This document shows, piece by piece, positions 25,556 to 34,681 of a DNA stretch of 64,000 nt (positions are counted from its first letter, which is position 1; each line of letters opens with the position of its first letter). The DNA is taken from contig NZ_SZUU01000010.1 of assembly GCF_019583405.1 (NCBI RefSeq), positions 112,041-176,040 of the forward strand. The letters are read 5' to 3'. The notes under the pieces are model-generated. The model saw only the letters and a list, made by a program, of their open reading frames with translations. It did no database searches and was not told where the DNA came from. The position numbers and the translations under genes were made by a program. Origin of the DNA: Bacteroides fragilis. Lineage in GTDB: Bacteria > Bacteroidota > Bacteroidia > Bacteroidales > Bacteroidaceae.

Positions 25556-25990
25556 ATGTTACAACCGAAAAAGACAAAATTCAGAAGACAACAAAAGGGC
25601 CGGGCTAAAGGTAATGCACAAAGAGGCAACCAGCTCGCTTTTGGTTCTTTTGGTATTAAGGCTTTAGAAACTAAATGGATCACAGGCCGACAGATTGAAG
25701 CTGCTCGTATTGCAGTGACAAGATATATGCAACGTCAGGGACAGATTTGGATTCGTATTTTCCCGGATAAACCGATTACTAGAAAACCTGCTGATGTACG
25801 TATGGGTAAAGGTAAGGGTAGCCCCGAAGGATTCGTGGCTCCGGTTACACCAGGTAGAATTATTATTGAAGCTGAAGGAGTATCTTACGAGATCGCGAAA
25901 GAAGCATTGCGTTTAGCAGCTCAGAAACTTCCGATTACTACGAAGTTTGTCGTGAGACGTGATTATGATATTCAAAATCAAAATGCGTAA
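25556..25990 (+). CDS. rplP: 50S ribosomal protein uL16
   Basis: 144 residues. Start MLQPKKTKFRRQQKGR and the conserved MGKGKGSPEGFVAPV loop, which reaches toward the A-site tRNA. It sits between rpsC and rpmC in the standard order. Confidence 0.98.
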   Translation: MLQPKKTKFRRQQKGRAKGNAQRGNQLAFGSFGIKALETKWITGRQIEAARIAVTRYMQRQGQIWIRIFPDKPITRKPADVRMGKGKGSPEGFVAPVTPGRIIIEAEGVSYEIAKEALRLAAQKLPITTKFVVRRDYDIQNQNA

Positions 25991-25995
25991 GGTTT

Positions 25996-26193
25996 ATGAA
26001 AATTGCAGAAATTAAAGAAATGTCTACCAATGATTTGGTAGAAAGAGTAGAAGCAGAAGTGGTTAACTACAACCAAATGGTTATCAATCATTCTATTTCT
26101 CCTTTGGAAAATCCTGCGCAGATCAAACAATTACGCAGGACGATTGCGCGTATGAGAACAGAGTTACGCCAAAGAGAACTTAACAATAAATGA
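25996..26193 (+). CDS. rpmC: 50S ribosomal protein uL29
   Basis: 65 residues: two long helices, start MKIAEIKEMSTNDLVERV, with the RRTIARMRTELRQRE pattern. It is found at the tunnel exit next to uL23. Its stop TGA overlaps a possible ATG for rpsQ. Confidence 0.97.
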   Translation: MKIAEIKEMSTNDLVERVEAEVVNYNQMVINHSISPLENPAQIKQLRRTIARMRTELRQRELNNK

Positions 26194-26201
26194 TCAGCTT
26201 G

Positions 26202-26459
26202 ATGGAAGCAAGAAATTTAAGAAAAGAAAGAACAGGGGTTGTGCTGAGCAATAAAATGGATAAAACCGTTACAGTTGCTGCTAAGTTCAAGGAAAAACAC
26301 CCTATATATGGTAAGTTCGTTAGCAAAACGAAGAAGTACCATGCTCACGATGAAAAGAATGAATGCAATGTAGGTGATACTGTACGCATCATGGAAACTC
26401 GTCCTTTGAGCAAGACTAAAAGATGGAGATTAGTAGAAATAATTGAAAGAGCTAAGTAA
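26202..26459 (+). CDS. rpsQ: 30S ribosomal protein uS17
   Basis: 85 residues from ATG 26202 (MEARNLRKERTGVVLSNKMDKT), the usual family start. A second in-frame ATG at 26190 overlaps the rpmC stop (ATGA) and would add MISL; translational coupling makes it possible. uS17 is an OB-fold primary 16S-binding protein. Confidence 0.95.
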   Translation: MEARNLRKERTGVVLSNKMDKTVTVAAKFKEKHPIYGKFVSKTKKYHAHDEKNECNVGDTVRIMETRPLSKTKRWRLVEIIERAK

Positions 26460-26461
26460 TT

Positions 26462-26827
26462 ATGATACAAGTAGAATCCAGACTTACAGTATGTGACAAC
26501 AGTGGAGCTAAAGAAGCCCTGTGTATCCGTGTTTTGGGTGGTACAGGTCGTCGTTATGCTTCAGTGGGGGATGTTATTGTCGTTTCTGTAAAGAGCGTTA
26601 TCCCTTCAAGTGATGTTAAAAAGGGTGCAGTGTCAAAAGCTTTGATCGTACGTACTAAGAAAGAAATCCGTCGTCCCGATGGTTCTTATATACGTTTTGA
26701 TGATAATGCTTGCGTGTTGTTGAATAATGCAGGTGAAATTAGAGGTAGTCGTATTTTCGGTCCTGTAGCAAGAGAACTTCGTGCTACAAACATGAAAGTT
26801 GTGTCACTTGCGCCTGAGGTACTTTAA
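26462..26827 (+). CDS. rplN: 50S ribosomal protein uL14
   Basis: 121 residues. MIQVESRLTVCDNSGAKEALCI and IFGPVARELR are typical. It forms bridge contacts with 16S rRNA and is the landing site of silencing factor RsfS. It starts two bases after the rpsQ stop. Confidence 0.98.
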   Translation: MIQVESRLTVCDNSGAKEALCIRVLGGTGRRYASVGDVIVVSVKSVIPSSDVKKGAVSKALIVRTKKEIRRPDGSYIRFDDNACVLLNNAGEIRGSRIFGPVARELRATNMKVVSLAPEVL

Positions 26828-26847
26828 TTTTGTAAAAGATTTAAGTA

Positions 26848-27168
26848 ATGAGTAAATTACATATTAAAAAAGGCGATACAGTTTACGTAAATGCTGGTGA
26901 AGACAAAGGTAAAACTGGTCGTGTATTGAAGGTTCTTGTTAAAGAAGGACGTGCAATAGTTGAAGGTATCAATATGGTATCTAAAAGCACAAAACCAAAT
27001 GCAAAGAACCCGCAGGGTGGTATAGTTAAGCAGGAAGCTCCTATCCACATTTCAAACTTGAATCCGGTTGATCCAAAAACTGGTAAAGCAACGCGTGTTG
27101 GTAGAAAAGTAAGTTCTGAGGGAACTTTAGTGCGTTATTCTAAAAAATCAGGAGAGGAGATTAAGTAA
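26848..27168 (+). CDS. rplX: 50S ribosomal protein uL24
   Basis: 106 residues with an N-terminal KOW motif (KGDTVYVNAGEDKGKTGRVLKV). It starts 23S assembly and lies near the tunnel exit. Its last base is the first base of the rplE start codon. Confidence 0.97.
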   Translation: MSKLHIKKGDTVYVNAGEDKGKTGRVLKVLVKEGRAIVEGINMVSKSTKPNAKNPQGGIVKQEAPIHISNLNPVDPKTGKATRVGRKVSSEGTLVRYSKKSGEEIK

Positions 27169-27725
27169 TGAGTAATACTGCAAGCCTTAAGAAAGAATAT
27201 GCAGAGCGCATTGCTCCTGCATTGAAGTCACAATTCCAGTATTCTTCTACAATGCAGATACCCGTACTTAAGAAGATTGTTATCAATCAAGGTTTAGGTA
27301 TGGCTGTTGCTGATAAGAAGATTATCGAAGTGGCAATCAACGAAATGACAGCTATCACCGGTCAGAAAGCCGTAGCTACTATTTCGCGTAAAGATATCGC
27401 TAACTTTAAGTTGCGTAAGAAAATGCCGATCGGAGTTATGGTAACTCTGCGTCGTGAAAGAATGTACGAATTCCTGGAAAAATTGGTTCGCGTGGCTTTG
27501 CCGCGTATCCGTGACTTCAAAGGTATTGAAACTAAGTTCGATGGTAAGGGTAACTATACCCTTGGTATTCAGGAACAAATCATTTTCCCTGAAATTAATA
27601 TCGATAGTATTACCAGAATTCTCGGAATGAATATTACCTTTGTAACCTCTGCGCAAACAGATGAAGAAGGTTATGCCTTATTGAAAGAATTCGGTTTACC
27701 GTTTAAAAACGCTAAAAAAGACTGA
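27168..27725 (+). CDS. rplE: 50S ribosomal protein uL5
   Basis: 185 residues. VLKKIVINQGLGMA and the conserved RDFKGIETKFDGKGNYTLGIQEQIIFPE identify uL5, which carries 5S rRNA and contacts P-site tRNA. It overlaps rplX by one base. Confidence 0.98.
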   Translation: MSNTASLKKEYAERIAPALKSQFQYSSTMQIPVLKKIVINQGLGMAVADKKIIEVAINEMTAITGQKAVATISRKDIANFKLRKKMPIGVMVTLRRERMYEFLEKLVRVALPRIRDFKGIETKFDGKGNYTLGIQEQIIFPEINIDSITRILGMNITFVTSAQTDEEGYALLKEFGLPFKNAKKD

Positions 27726-27731
27726 TAAATT

Positions 27732-28031
27732 ATGGCAAAGGAATCAATGAAAGCACGCGAAGTAAAGCGTGCTAAATTAGTAGCCAAATATGCCGAAAAG
27801 AGAGCTGCCTTGAAGCAGATTGTGAGAACCGGAGATCCTGCTGAAGCTTTTGAAGCTGCACAGAAATTACAGGAGCTTCCTAAGAATTCTAATCCGATTC
27901 GTATGCACAATCGCTGCAAATTGACTGGTCGTCCTAAAGGATATATCCGTCAGTTCGGTGTTTCAAGAATCCAGTTCCGTGAGATGGCATCTAATGGGCT
28001 GATCCCAGGTGTAAAAAAAGCAAGCTGGTAA
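27732..28031 (+). CDS. rpsN: 30S ribosomal protein uS14 (zinc-free form)
   Basis: 99 residues, the long form without the CxxC zinc motifs. MAKESMKAREVKRAKLVAKYAEKRAALK, then CKLTGRPKGYIRQFGVSRIQFREMA. It lies six bases after rplE. Confidence 0.97.
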   Translation: MAKESMKAREVKRAKLVAKYAEKRAALKQIVRTGDPAEAFEAAQKLQELPKNSNPIRMHNRCKLTGRPKGYIRQFGVSRIQFREMASNGLIPGVKKASW

Positions 28032-28085
28032 ATATATTGTTTAAATATTGTCAGGGTAGTCCTGATTAATTTAATTATTTTTTAT

Positions 28086-28481
28086 ATGACTGATCCAATA
28101 GCAGATTATTTGACGAGGTTAAGGAACGCAATTAATGCAAAGCACAGAGTTGTAGAAGTTCCTGCTTCAAATTTGAAAAAAGAAATCACTAAGATTCTTT
28201 TTGAAAAAGGCTACATTCTTAATTACAAGTTTGTAGAAGATGGTCCTCAAGGAACTATTAAAGTTGCCTTGAAGTATGATTCTGTTAACAAAGTTAACGC
28301 AATCAAAAAACTTGAAAGAATATCTTCTCCGGGTATGCGTCAGTATACTGGTTACAAAGATATGCCGCGTGTTATTAATGGTTTGGGTATTGCTATAATA
28401 TCTACTTCCAAAGGTGTAATGACAAACAAAGAAGCTGCAGAACTGAAAATCGGTGGTGAAGTATTGTGTTATGTATATTAA
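28086..28481 (+). CDS. rpsH: 30S ribosomal protein uS8
   Basis: 131 residues. MTDPIADYLTRLRNA at the start and GIAIISTSKGVMTNKEA near the end are typical. It binds the central domain of 16S rRNA and in E. coli represses the spc operon. Confidence 0.98.
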   Translation: MTDPIADYLTRLRNAINAKHRVVEVPASNLKKEITKILFEKGYILNYKFVEDGPQGTIKVALKYDSVNKVNAIKKLERISSPGMRQYTGYKDMPRVINGLGIAIISTSKGVMTNKEAAELKIGGEVLCYVY

Positions 28482-28496
28482 TAGGAGGAAAAAGCA

Positions 28497-29066
28497 ATGT
28501 CAAGAATAGGAAAATTACCCATTAGTATTCCCGCTGGAGTAACAGTTACTCTGAAAGATGATGTGGTTACTGTAAAAGGACCCAAAGGTGAACTTAGCCA
28601 GTATGTGAACCCGGCTATCAATGTTGCTATTGAAGATGGACACATCACTTTAACTGAAAACGAAAATGCAATGCTGGATAATCCCAAGCAGAAACATGCA
28701 TTTCACGGTTTGTATCGTTCATTAGTACATAACATGGTTATTGGTGTTTCTGAAGGATATAAGAAAGAATTGGAGCTTGTTGGTGTTGGTTACCGTGCTT
28801 CTAATCAAGGAAATATCATTGAATTAGCATTAGGATACACACACAATATCTTTATACAGTTGCCTCCTGAAGTCAAAGTAGAGACAAAATCAGAAAGAAA
28901 TAAGAATCCTCTTATTCTTTTAGAGTCTTGTGACAAACAATTGCTTGGTCAAGTTTGCTCTAAGATACGTTCTTTCCGTAAGCCCGAACCGTATAAAGGT
29001 AAAGGTATTAAGTTTGTTGGCGAGGAAATTCGCAGAAAGTCTGGTAAATCAGCCGGTGCTAAGTAA
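28497..29066 (+). CDS. rplF: 50S ribosomal protein uL6
   Basis: 189 residues. MSRIGKLPISIPAGV and PEPYKGKGIKFVGEEIRRKSGKSAGAK are typical of uL6, near the sarcin-ricin loop. It has a Shine-Dalgarno-like TAGGAGGA at 28482-28489, seven bases before ATG, one of few in this run. Confidence 0.98.
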   Translation: MSRIGKLPISIPAGVTVTLKDDVVTVKGPKGELSQYVNPAINVAIEDGHITLTENENAMLDNPKQKHAFHGLYRSLVHNMVIGVSEGYKKELELVGVGYRASNQGNIIELALGYTHNIFIQLPPEVKVETKSERNKNPLILLESCDKQLLGQVCSKIRSFRKPEPYKGKGIKFVGEEIRRKSGKSAGAK

Positions 29067-29087
29067 TTTACGTAAATTTGTATTATT

Positions 29088-29432
29088 ATGACAACAAAAA
29101 TAGAAAGACGAATTAAGATCAAATATAGAGTACGCAATAAAGTGTCAGGTACTGCTGCACGTCCGCGTATGAGTGTATTTAGAAGTAACAAGCAAATCTA
29201 TGTCCAGATTATCGACGATTTGTCGGGTAAGACATTGGCTGCTGCCTCTTCATTGGGTATGACTGAGAAGTTGCCTAAGAAAGAAGTTGCTGCTAAAGTG
29301 GGTGAGATGATAGCGAAAAAAGCTCAGGAAGCAGGTATTACGACTGTTGTTTTCGACCGTAATGGTTACTTGTATCATGGGAGAGTAAAAGAAGTAGCTG
29401 ATGCTGCTCGTAACGGTGGACTTAAATTTTAA
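29088..29432 (+). CDS. rplR: 50S ribosomal protein uL18
   Basis: 114 residues with a basic N-terminus (TTKIERRIKIKYRVRNKVSGT) and the 5S rRNA-binding fold ending FDRNGYLYHGRVKEVADAAR. It follows rplF by 21 nt. Confidence 0.97.
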   Translation: MTTKIERRIKIKYRVRNKVSGTAARPRMSVFRSNKQIYVQIIDDLSGKTLAAASSLGMTEKLPKKEVAAKVGEMIAKKAQEAGITTVVFDRNGYLYHGRVKEVADAARNGGLKF

Positions 29433-29437
29433 TCATT

Positions 29438-29956
29438 ATGGCAGGAGTTAATAATAGAGTTAAGATTACTAACGATATAGAACTGAAAGACAGATTAGTT
29501 GCTATTAATCGTGTTACTAAAGTAACCAAAGGTGGTAGAACTTTTAGTTTCTCTGCAATTGTAGTTGTAGGTAACGAAGAAGGTATTATTGGTTGGGGAC
29601 TTGGTAAAGCTGGTGAAGTAACAGCAGCTATCGCTAAAGGTGTTGAATCGGCAAAGAAAAATCTGACAAGAGTACCTGTTCTGAAAGGTACTGTTCCTCA
29701 CGAACAGTCAGCTAAGTTTGGTGGTGCTGAAGTATTTATCAAACCTGCTTCTCACGGTACTGGTGTCGTAGCCGGTGGTGCTATGCGTGCCGTATTGGAA
29801 AGTGTTGGTGTAACTGACGTTTTGGCTAAATCAAAAGGTTCTTCGAATCCGCATAATCTTGTAAAAGCTACTATCATGGCTTTAGGCGAGATGCGTGATG
29901 CAAGAATGATTGCTCAGAACAGAGGAATTAGTGTTGAAAAAGTATTTAGAGGATAA
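29438..29956 (+). CDS. rpsE: 30S ribosomal protein uS5
   Basis: 172 residues. A dsRBD-like N-terminal domain (RTFSFSAIVVVGNEEGIIGWG) precedes the C-terminal domain (PASHGTGVVAGGAMRAVLE). It takes part in decoding accuracy and mRNA unwinding at the entry channel. Confidence 0.98.
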   Translation: MAGVNNRVKITNDIELKDRLVAINRVTKVTKGGRTFSFSAIVVVGNEEGIIGWGLGKAGEVTAAIAKGVESAKKNLTRVPVLKGTVPHEQSAKFGGAEVFIKPASHGTGVVAGGAMRAVLESVGVTDVLAKSKGSSNPHNLVKATIMALGEMRDARMIAQNRGISVEKVFRG

Positions 29957-29966
29957 GGAGGGAGAT

Positions 29967-30143
29967 ATGTCAACTATAAAGATCAAACAAGTTAAAAGTA
30001 GAATTGGTGCTCCGGCTGATCAGAAAAGAACTCTTGATGCACTGGGACTTCGCAAATTGAACCGTGTGGTTGAACACGAAAGCACTCCTTCAATTCTTGG
30101 AATGGTAGATAAGGTTAAACACTTGGTTGCCATTGTTAAGTAA
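29967..30143 (+). CDS. rpmD: 50S ribosomal protein uL30
   Basis: 58 residues from ATG 29967 (MSTIKIKQVKSRIGAPADQK), the standard small size. The start is fixed by AAGGAGGG at 29955-29962, four bases before ATG. Earlier in-frame starts lie inside rpsE and would give a non-family extension. Confidence 0.96.
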   Translation: MSTIKIKQVKSRIGAPADQKRTLDALGLRKLNRVVEHESTPSILGMVDKVKHLVAIVK

Positions 30144-30173
30144 TTATTTGTTGAATATAAAACGAATTACAAT

Positions 30174-30620
30174 ATGAACTTAAGTAATTTAAAACCTGCA
30201 GAAGGCTCTACTAAAACAAGAAAAAGAATTGGACGCGGTCCGGGTTCTGGTTTAGGAGGTACTTCTACAAGAGGTCATAAAGGTGCTAAATCAAGATCTG
30301 GATACTCTAAGAAAATCGGTTTTGAAGGTGGTCAGATGCCTCTTCAACGTCGAGTACCTAAATTTGGTTTTAAGAACATCAATAGAGTTGAATATAAAGC
30401 TATTAACTTAGAAACAATCCAGAAATTGGCTGAAGCTAAGAAGTTGGAAAAAGTAGGTGTTAATGACTTTATTGAGGCTGGATTCATTTCTTCAAGCCAG
30501 TTGGTTAAAGTATTAGGTAACGGAACTTTGACTGCTAAGCTGAGTATAGAAGCTCATGCATTCTCTAAGAGTGCTGTTGCTGCTATCGAGGCTGCTGGTG
30601 GAAATGTAGTAAAACTCTGA
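30174..30620 (+). CDS. rplO: 50S ribosomal protein uL15
   Basis: 148 residues. The Gly-rich, basic N-terminus (GSTKTRKRIGRGPGSGLGG) reaches into 23S rRNA; the C-terminal domain ends AFSKSAVAAIEAAGGNVVKL. It ends four bases before secY, the standard coupling. Confidence 0.98.
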   Translation: MNLSNLKPAEGSTKTRKRIGRGPGSGLGGTSTRGHKGAKSRSGYSKKIGFEGGQMPLQRRVPKFGFKNINRVEYKAINLETIQKLAEAKKLEKVGVNDFIEAGFISSSQLVKVLGNGTLTAKLSIEAHAFSKSAVAAIEAAGGNVVKL

Positions 30621-30624
30621 TTCA

Positions 30625-31971
30625 ATGAGAAAAGCTATTGAAACATTAAAGAATATATGGAAAATTGAGGATCTGAGACAACGGATCCTCATTACCATAT
30701 TGTTTGTGGCGATTTACCGTTTCGGTTCGTATGTCGTGCTGCCTGGAATCAACCCGGGTATGCTGACGCAATTGCATCAACAAACAAGCGAGGGCCTTTT
30801 AGCCTTGTTAAACATGTTCTCAGGAGGAGCATTTTCTAATGCATCTATTTTCGCATTAGGAATTATGCCTTATATCTCTGCATCAATCGTTATCCAGTTG
30901 CTGGGAATCGCTGTGCCGTATTTTCAGAAACTTCAGCGAGAGGGAGAAAGTGGCAGAAGAAAGATGAATCAATATACTCGTTATCTGACGATTGCTATTT
31001 TGTTGGTTCAGGCCCCTTCTTATTTGCTCAATCTTAAAATGCAGGCTGGACCTTCCTTAAATGCTTCATTAGATTGGACTCTGTTCATGGTTACTTCTAC
31101 CATTATTTTGGCAGCTGGAAGTATGTTTATCCTGTGGCTTGGTGAAAGAATCACAGATAAAGGTATTGGTAATGGTATTTCATTTATTATCTTGATTGGT
31201 ATTATCGCTCGTCTTCCGCAGTCATTATTTCAGGAGTTGATTTCCCGTATGACCGACAAGACTGGTGGTTTGATCATGTTTTTATTTGAAATAGTATTCC
31301 TGCTGATCGTAATTGCCGGAGCTATTCTTTTGGTACAAGGTACAAGAAAAATTCCTGTACAGTATGCAAAGAGAATCGTTGGTAATAAACAGTATGGCGG
31401 TGCAAGACAGTACATTCCTTTGAAAGTGAATGCTGCCGGTGTAATGCCTATCATTTTTGCTCAGGCAATTATGTTTATTCCGATCACTTTCATTGGTTTT
31501 TCTAACACTAACAATGTAAGTGGTTTCGTTCATGCATTTACTGACCATACGAGTTTCTGGTATAATTTTGTTTTTGCAGTAATGATTATCTTATTTACGT
31601 ACTTCTATACTGCGATTACCATTAACCCGACTCAAATGGCCGAGGATATGAAGAGAAATAATGGTTTCATTCCGGGAATTAAGCCGGGTAAGAAAACAGC
31701 TGAGTATATTGATGACATCATGTCGCGCATTACTTTGCCGGGTTCTTTCTTTTTGGCTTTCATTGCTATTATGCCTGCATTTGCCGGTATCTTTGGTGTG
31801 AAGGCTGAGTTTGCTCAATTCTTCGGTGGTACGTCTCTGTTAATTCTTGTAGGTGTTGTTTTGGATACACTGCAACAAGTCGAAAGTCATTTGTTGATGA
31901 GACATTATGATGGTTTGTTGAAGTCTGGTCGTATCAAAGGACGCACCGGTAGTAGTGTAGCTGCATATTAA
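30625..31971 (+). CDS. secY: Preprotein translocase subunit SecY
   Basis: 448 residues with ten membrane spans, the channel of the Sec translocon with SecE. YRFGSYVVLPGINPGML lies in the first span and plug region, and LGIMPYISASIVIQLL is the conserved family block. It follows rplO by four bases and leads into map and infA, the usual spc arrangement. Confidence 0.98.
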   Translation: MRKAIETLKNIWKIEDLRQRILITILFVAIYRFGSYVVLPGINPGMLTQLHQQTSEGLLALLNMFSGGAFSNASIFALGIMPYISASIVIQLLGIAVPYFQKLQREGESGRRKMNQYTRYLTIAILLVQAPSYLLNLKMQAGPSLNASLDWTLFMVTSTIILAAGSMFILWLGERITDKGIGNGISFIILIGIIARLPQSLFQELISRMTDKTGGLIMFLFEIVFLLIVIAGAILLVQGTRKIPVQYAKRIVGNKQYGGARQYIPLKVNAAGVMPIIFAQAIMFIPITFIGFSNTNNVSGFVHAFTDHTSFWYNFVFAVMIILFTYFYTAITINPTQMAEDMKRNNGFIPGIKPGKKTAEYIDDIMSRITLPGSFFLAFIAIMPAFAGIFGVKAEFAQFFGGTSLLILVGVVLDTLQQVESHLLMRHYDGLLKSGRIKGRTGSSVAAY

Positions 31972-31985
31972 TTCTTTGAGTAGAA

Positions 31986-32783
31986 ATGATATTTCTTAAA
32001 ACTGAAGATGAAATAGAGCTGCTCCGTCAGAGTAACTTACTTGTTGGTAGAACATTGGCTGAAGTTGCCAAACTTGTGAAACCGGGAGTTACCACTAAAG
32101 AGCTGGATAAGGTAGCGGAAGAGTTTATCAGAGATCATGGTGCTGTTCCTACCTTTAAAGGTTTTCCTAATCAATATGGGGATCCGTTTCCAGCTTCATT
32201 ATGCACATCGGTTAATGAAGAGGTCGTGCATGGAATTCCGAGAGATATCGTGTTGAAAGACGGTGATATTGTATCGGTTGACTGTGGTACCTACATGAAT
32301 GGTTTCTGTGGTGATTCAGCATATACTTTTTGTGTTGGTGAAGTGGACGAAGAAGTTCGTCAGTTGTTGAAGGTAACTAAAGAGGCGTTGTATGTTGGCA
32401 TTCAAAATGCCGTGCAGGGAAAAAGAATCGGTGATATCGGATATGCTATTCAGCAATATTGTGAATTCCATTCTTATGGTGTTGTGCGTGAATTTGTCGG
32501 TCATGGTATTGGTAAAGACATGCACGAAGACCCTCAGGTGCCGAATTATGGTAAAAGAGGATACGGAACACTTTTAAAGAAAGGTCTTTGCATTGCGATT
32601 GAACCGATGATCACGCAAGGTGACCGACAAGTGATTATGGAACGTGACGGATGGACAGTGAGAACGAGAGATCGGAAATGTGCCGCACACTTTGAACATA
32701 CCATTGCGGTAGGTGTAGGCGAAGCTGATATTCTGTCATCATTTAAATTCATAGAAGAAGTTTTAGGAGATAAAGCGATATAA
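31986..32783 (+). CDS. map: Methionine aminopeptidase, type I
   Basis: 265-residue metalloenzyme that removes the initiator methionine from new proteins. The metal ligands are visible: the two Asp in DCGTYMNGFCGDSAYTF, His in GHGIGKDMHEDPQ, and Glu in EPMI and FEHTIAV. The adjacent infA begins three bases after the stop. Confidence 0.97.
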   Translation: MIFLKTEDEIELLRQSNLLVGRTLAEVAKLVKPGVTTKELDKVAEEFIRDHGAVPTFKGFPNQYGDPFPASLCTSVNEEVVHGIPRDIVLKDGDIVSVDCGTYMNGFCGDSAYTFCVGEVDEEVRQLLKVTKEALYVGIQNAVQGKRIGDIGYAIQQYCEFHSYGVVREFVGHGIGKDMHEDPQVPNYGKRGYGTLLKKGLCIAIEPMITQGDRQVIMERDGWTVRTRDRKCAAHFEHTIAVGVGEADILSSFKFIEEVLGDKAI

Positions 32784-32786
32784 TAT

Positions 32787-33005
32787 ATGGCAAAGCAATC
32801 TGCAATAGAACAAGATGGAGTTATAGTTGAAGCATTGTCTAATGCAATGTTTCGTGTTGAATTAGAAAATGGACATGAGATTACTGCTCATATTTCTGGT
32901 AAGATGAGAATGCATTACATTAAAATTTTACCGGGTGATAAGGTCAGAGTCGAAATGTCTCCTTACGACTTATCGAAAGGAAGAATTGTATTTAGATATA
33001 AATAA
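32787..33005 (+). CDS. infA: Translation initiation factor IF-1
   Basis: 72-residue OB-fold protein, MAKQSAIEQDGVIVEALSNAMFRVELENG to SPYDLSKGRIVFRYK. It blocks the A site during initiation and helps IF-2 and IF-3. Standard length and place between map and rpmJ. Confidence 0.98.
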   Translation: MAKQSAIEQDGVIVEALSNAMFRVELENGHEITAHISGKMRMHYIKILPGDKVRVEMSPYDLSKGRIVFRYK

Positions 33006-33013
33006 AATAAGAT

Positions 33014-33130
33014 ATGAAAGTAAGAGCATCATTAAAGAAACGTACGCCAGAATGTAAGATCGTTAGACGTAATGGCCGTTTGTATGTTATTAACAAGAAA
33101 AATCCTAAGTATAAACAACGTCAAGGATAA
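33014..33130 (+). CDS. rpmJ: 50S ribosomal protein bL36
   Basis: 38 residues: MKVRASLKKRTPECKIVRRNG, then LYVINKKNPKYKQRQG. It has one cysteine only, so it lacks the CxxC/CxxxxH zinc site and is the zinc-free type. It lies nine bases after infA and 33 bases before rpsM. It is short enough to be missed by gene finders, but the place and sequence are clear. Confidence 0.95.
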   Translation: MKVRASLKKRTPECKIVRRNGRLYVINKKNPKYKQRQG

Positions 33131-33163
33131 TTTATTATTTTTGCAAAAAAAATAATTTAGTAT

Positions 33164-33544
33164 ATGGCTATAAGAATAGTTGGTGTAGATTTGCCTCAAA
33201 ACAAGAGAGGTGAGATTGCGTTGACCTATGTATATGGAATAGGTCGTAGTAGTTCAGCAAAAATTTTAGATAAAGCTGGTGTAGACAAAGATCTGAAGGT
33301 GAAAGACTGGACAGATGATCAGGCTGCAAAGATTCGTGAGATCATCGGTGCAGAGTATAAGGTTGAAGGTGATCTTCGTTCTGAAGTACAATTGAACATT
33401 AAGCGATTAATGGATATTGGTTGCTACCGTGGTGTGCGTCACCGTATTGGTCTGCCTGTAAGAGGTCAGAGCACTAAGAACAATGCACGTACTCGTAAGG
33501 GTAGAAAGAAAACCGTTGCTAATAAGAAAAAAGCTACTAAATAA
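33164..33544 (+). CDS. rpsM: 30S ribosomal protein uS13
   Basis: 126 residues. [27 protein letters not shown] and the C-terminal [18 protein letters not shown] tail are typical; it contacts P-site tRNA. An exact -7-like TATTTTTG lies at 33136-33143, but without a -33 partner, so an internal promoter is only a weak possibility. Confidence 0.98.
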
Positions 33545-33555
33545 TAATTGTTGAT

Positions 33556-33945
33556 ATGGCAAAAAAAACAGTCGCAGCTAAGAAGAGAAATGTTAAGGTA
33601 GATGCTAATGGACAATTGCATGTTCATTCATCTTTCAACAATATTATTGTTTCTCTTGCAAATAGTGAAGGGCAGATTATCTCTTGGTCGTCTGCAGGAA
33701 AGATGGGATTTAGAGGTTCTAAAAAGAATACTCCTTATGCAGCTCAGATGGCTGCCCAGGATTGTGCTAAAATTGCATTCGATCTTGGCCTGAGAAAGGT
33801 AAAAGCATATGTTAAAGGTCCGGGTAACGGTCGTGAGTCTGCTATCAGAACGATTCATGGTGCTGGTATTGAAGTTACAGAAATCATTGACGTAACTCCG
33901 CTTCCGCATAACGGTTGTCGTCCTCCGAAAAGACGTAGAGTTTAA
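33556..33945 (+). CDS. rpsK: 30S ribosomal protein uS11
   Basis: 129 residues. [25 protein letters not shown] and the ending [17 protein letters not shown] are family hallmarks; it lies on the platform near the mRNA exit. It is followed by the longest gap (119 nt) inside the alpha cluster. Confidence 0.98.
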
Positions 33946-34064
33946 GATTTACCTTTAATAAAAATGATACTTGATTTTGTTTTTGGATTGCATTAATTTC
34001 TTCTCTGTAATCGCGGCTGCAACAAATTGAGTTCATGAATAAACAATTAAATATTTAAAAAGAA

Positions 34065-34670
34065 ATGGCTAGATATACTGGACCAAAATCAAGAATAGCC
34101 CGTAAATTCGGTGAAGGTATCTTTGGAGCTGATAAAGTTTTGTCGAAGAAAAACTATCCTCCCGGACAGCACGGAAATTCAAGAAAAAGAAAAACTTCTG
34201 AATATGGTATTCAGCTTCGTGAGAAACAGAAAGCTAAATATACTTATGGAGTATTAGAAAAACAATTCCGCAACTTGTTCGAAAAGGCAGCTACAGCTAA
34301 AGGTATTACCGGTGAGGTACTTCTCCAGATGCTTGAAGGCCGTCTTGATAACATCGTATTCCGTTTGGGTATTGCTCCTACACGTGCAGCTGCTCGTCAG
34401 TTGGTAAGCCACAGACATATTACAGTTGACGGACAGGTAGTAAACATTCCTTCATACGCAGTTAAACCGGGTCAGTTGATTGGCGTTCGTGAAAGATCTA
34501 AATCTTTAGAAGTAATTGCTAATTCTCTCGCTGGTTTCAATCACAGCAAATATGCTTGGTTGGAATGGGATGAAGCTTCAAAGGTGGGCAAATTGTTGCA
34601 CATTCCTGAAAGAGCAGACATTCCTGAAAACATTAAAGAGCATTTGATTGTTGAATTGTATTCTAAATAA
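34065..34670 (+). CDS. rpsD: 30S ribosomal protein uS4 (zinc-free form)
   Basis: 201 residues. MARYTGPKSRIARKFGEGIFG at the start, an S4 RNA-binding domain with LEGRLDNIVFRLGIAPTRAAARQLVSHRHI, and no zinc cysteines. It starts 16S assembly. The 119 nt leader before it is longer than its neighbours' and could carry S4 autoregulation as in E. coli; no pseudoknot was established by eye. Confidence 0.97.
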   Translation: MARYTGPKSRIARKFGEGIFGADKVLSKKNYPPGQHGNSRKRKTSEYGIQLREKQKAKYTYGVLEKQFRNLFEKAATAKGITGEVLLQMLEGRLDNIVFRLGIAPTRAAARQLVSHRHITVDGQVVNIPSYAVKPGQLIGVRERSKSLEVIANSLAGFNHSKYAWLEWDEASKVGKLLHIPERADIPENIKEHLIVELYSK

Positions 34671-34681
34671 TAATTAATTTC

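Noticed and set aside
33136..33143. Internal promoter before rpsM
   Set aside because: The -7 box is exact, but no -33 partner lies at the right distance and the region is A/T-rich enough to give chance matches.
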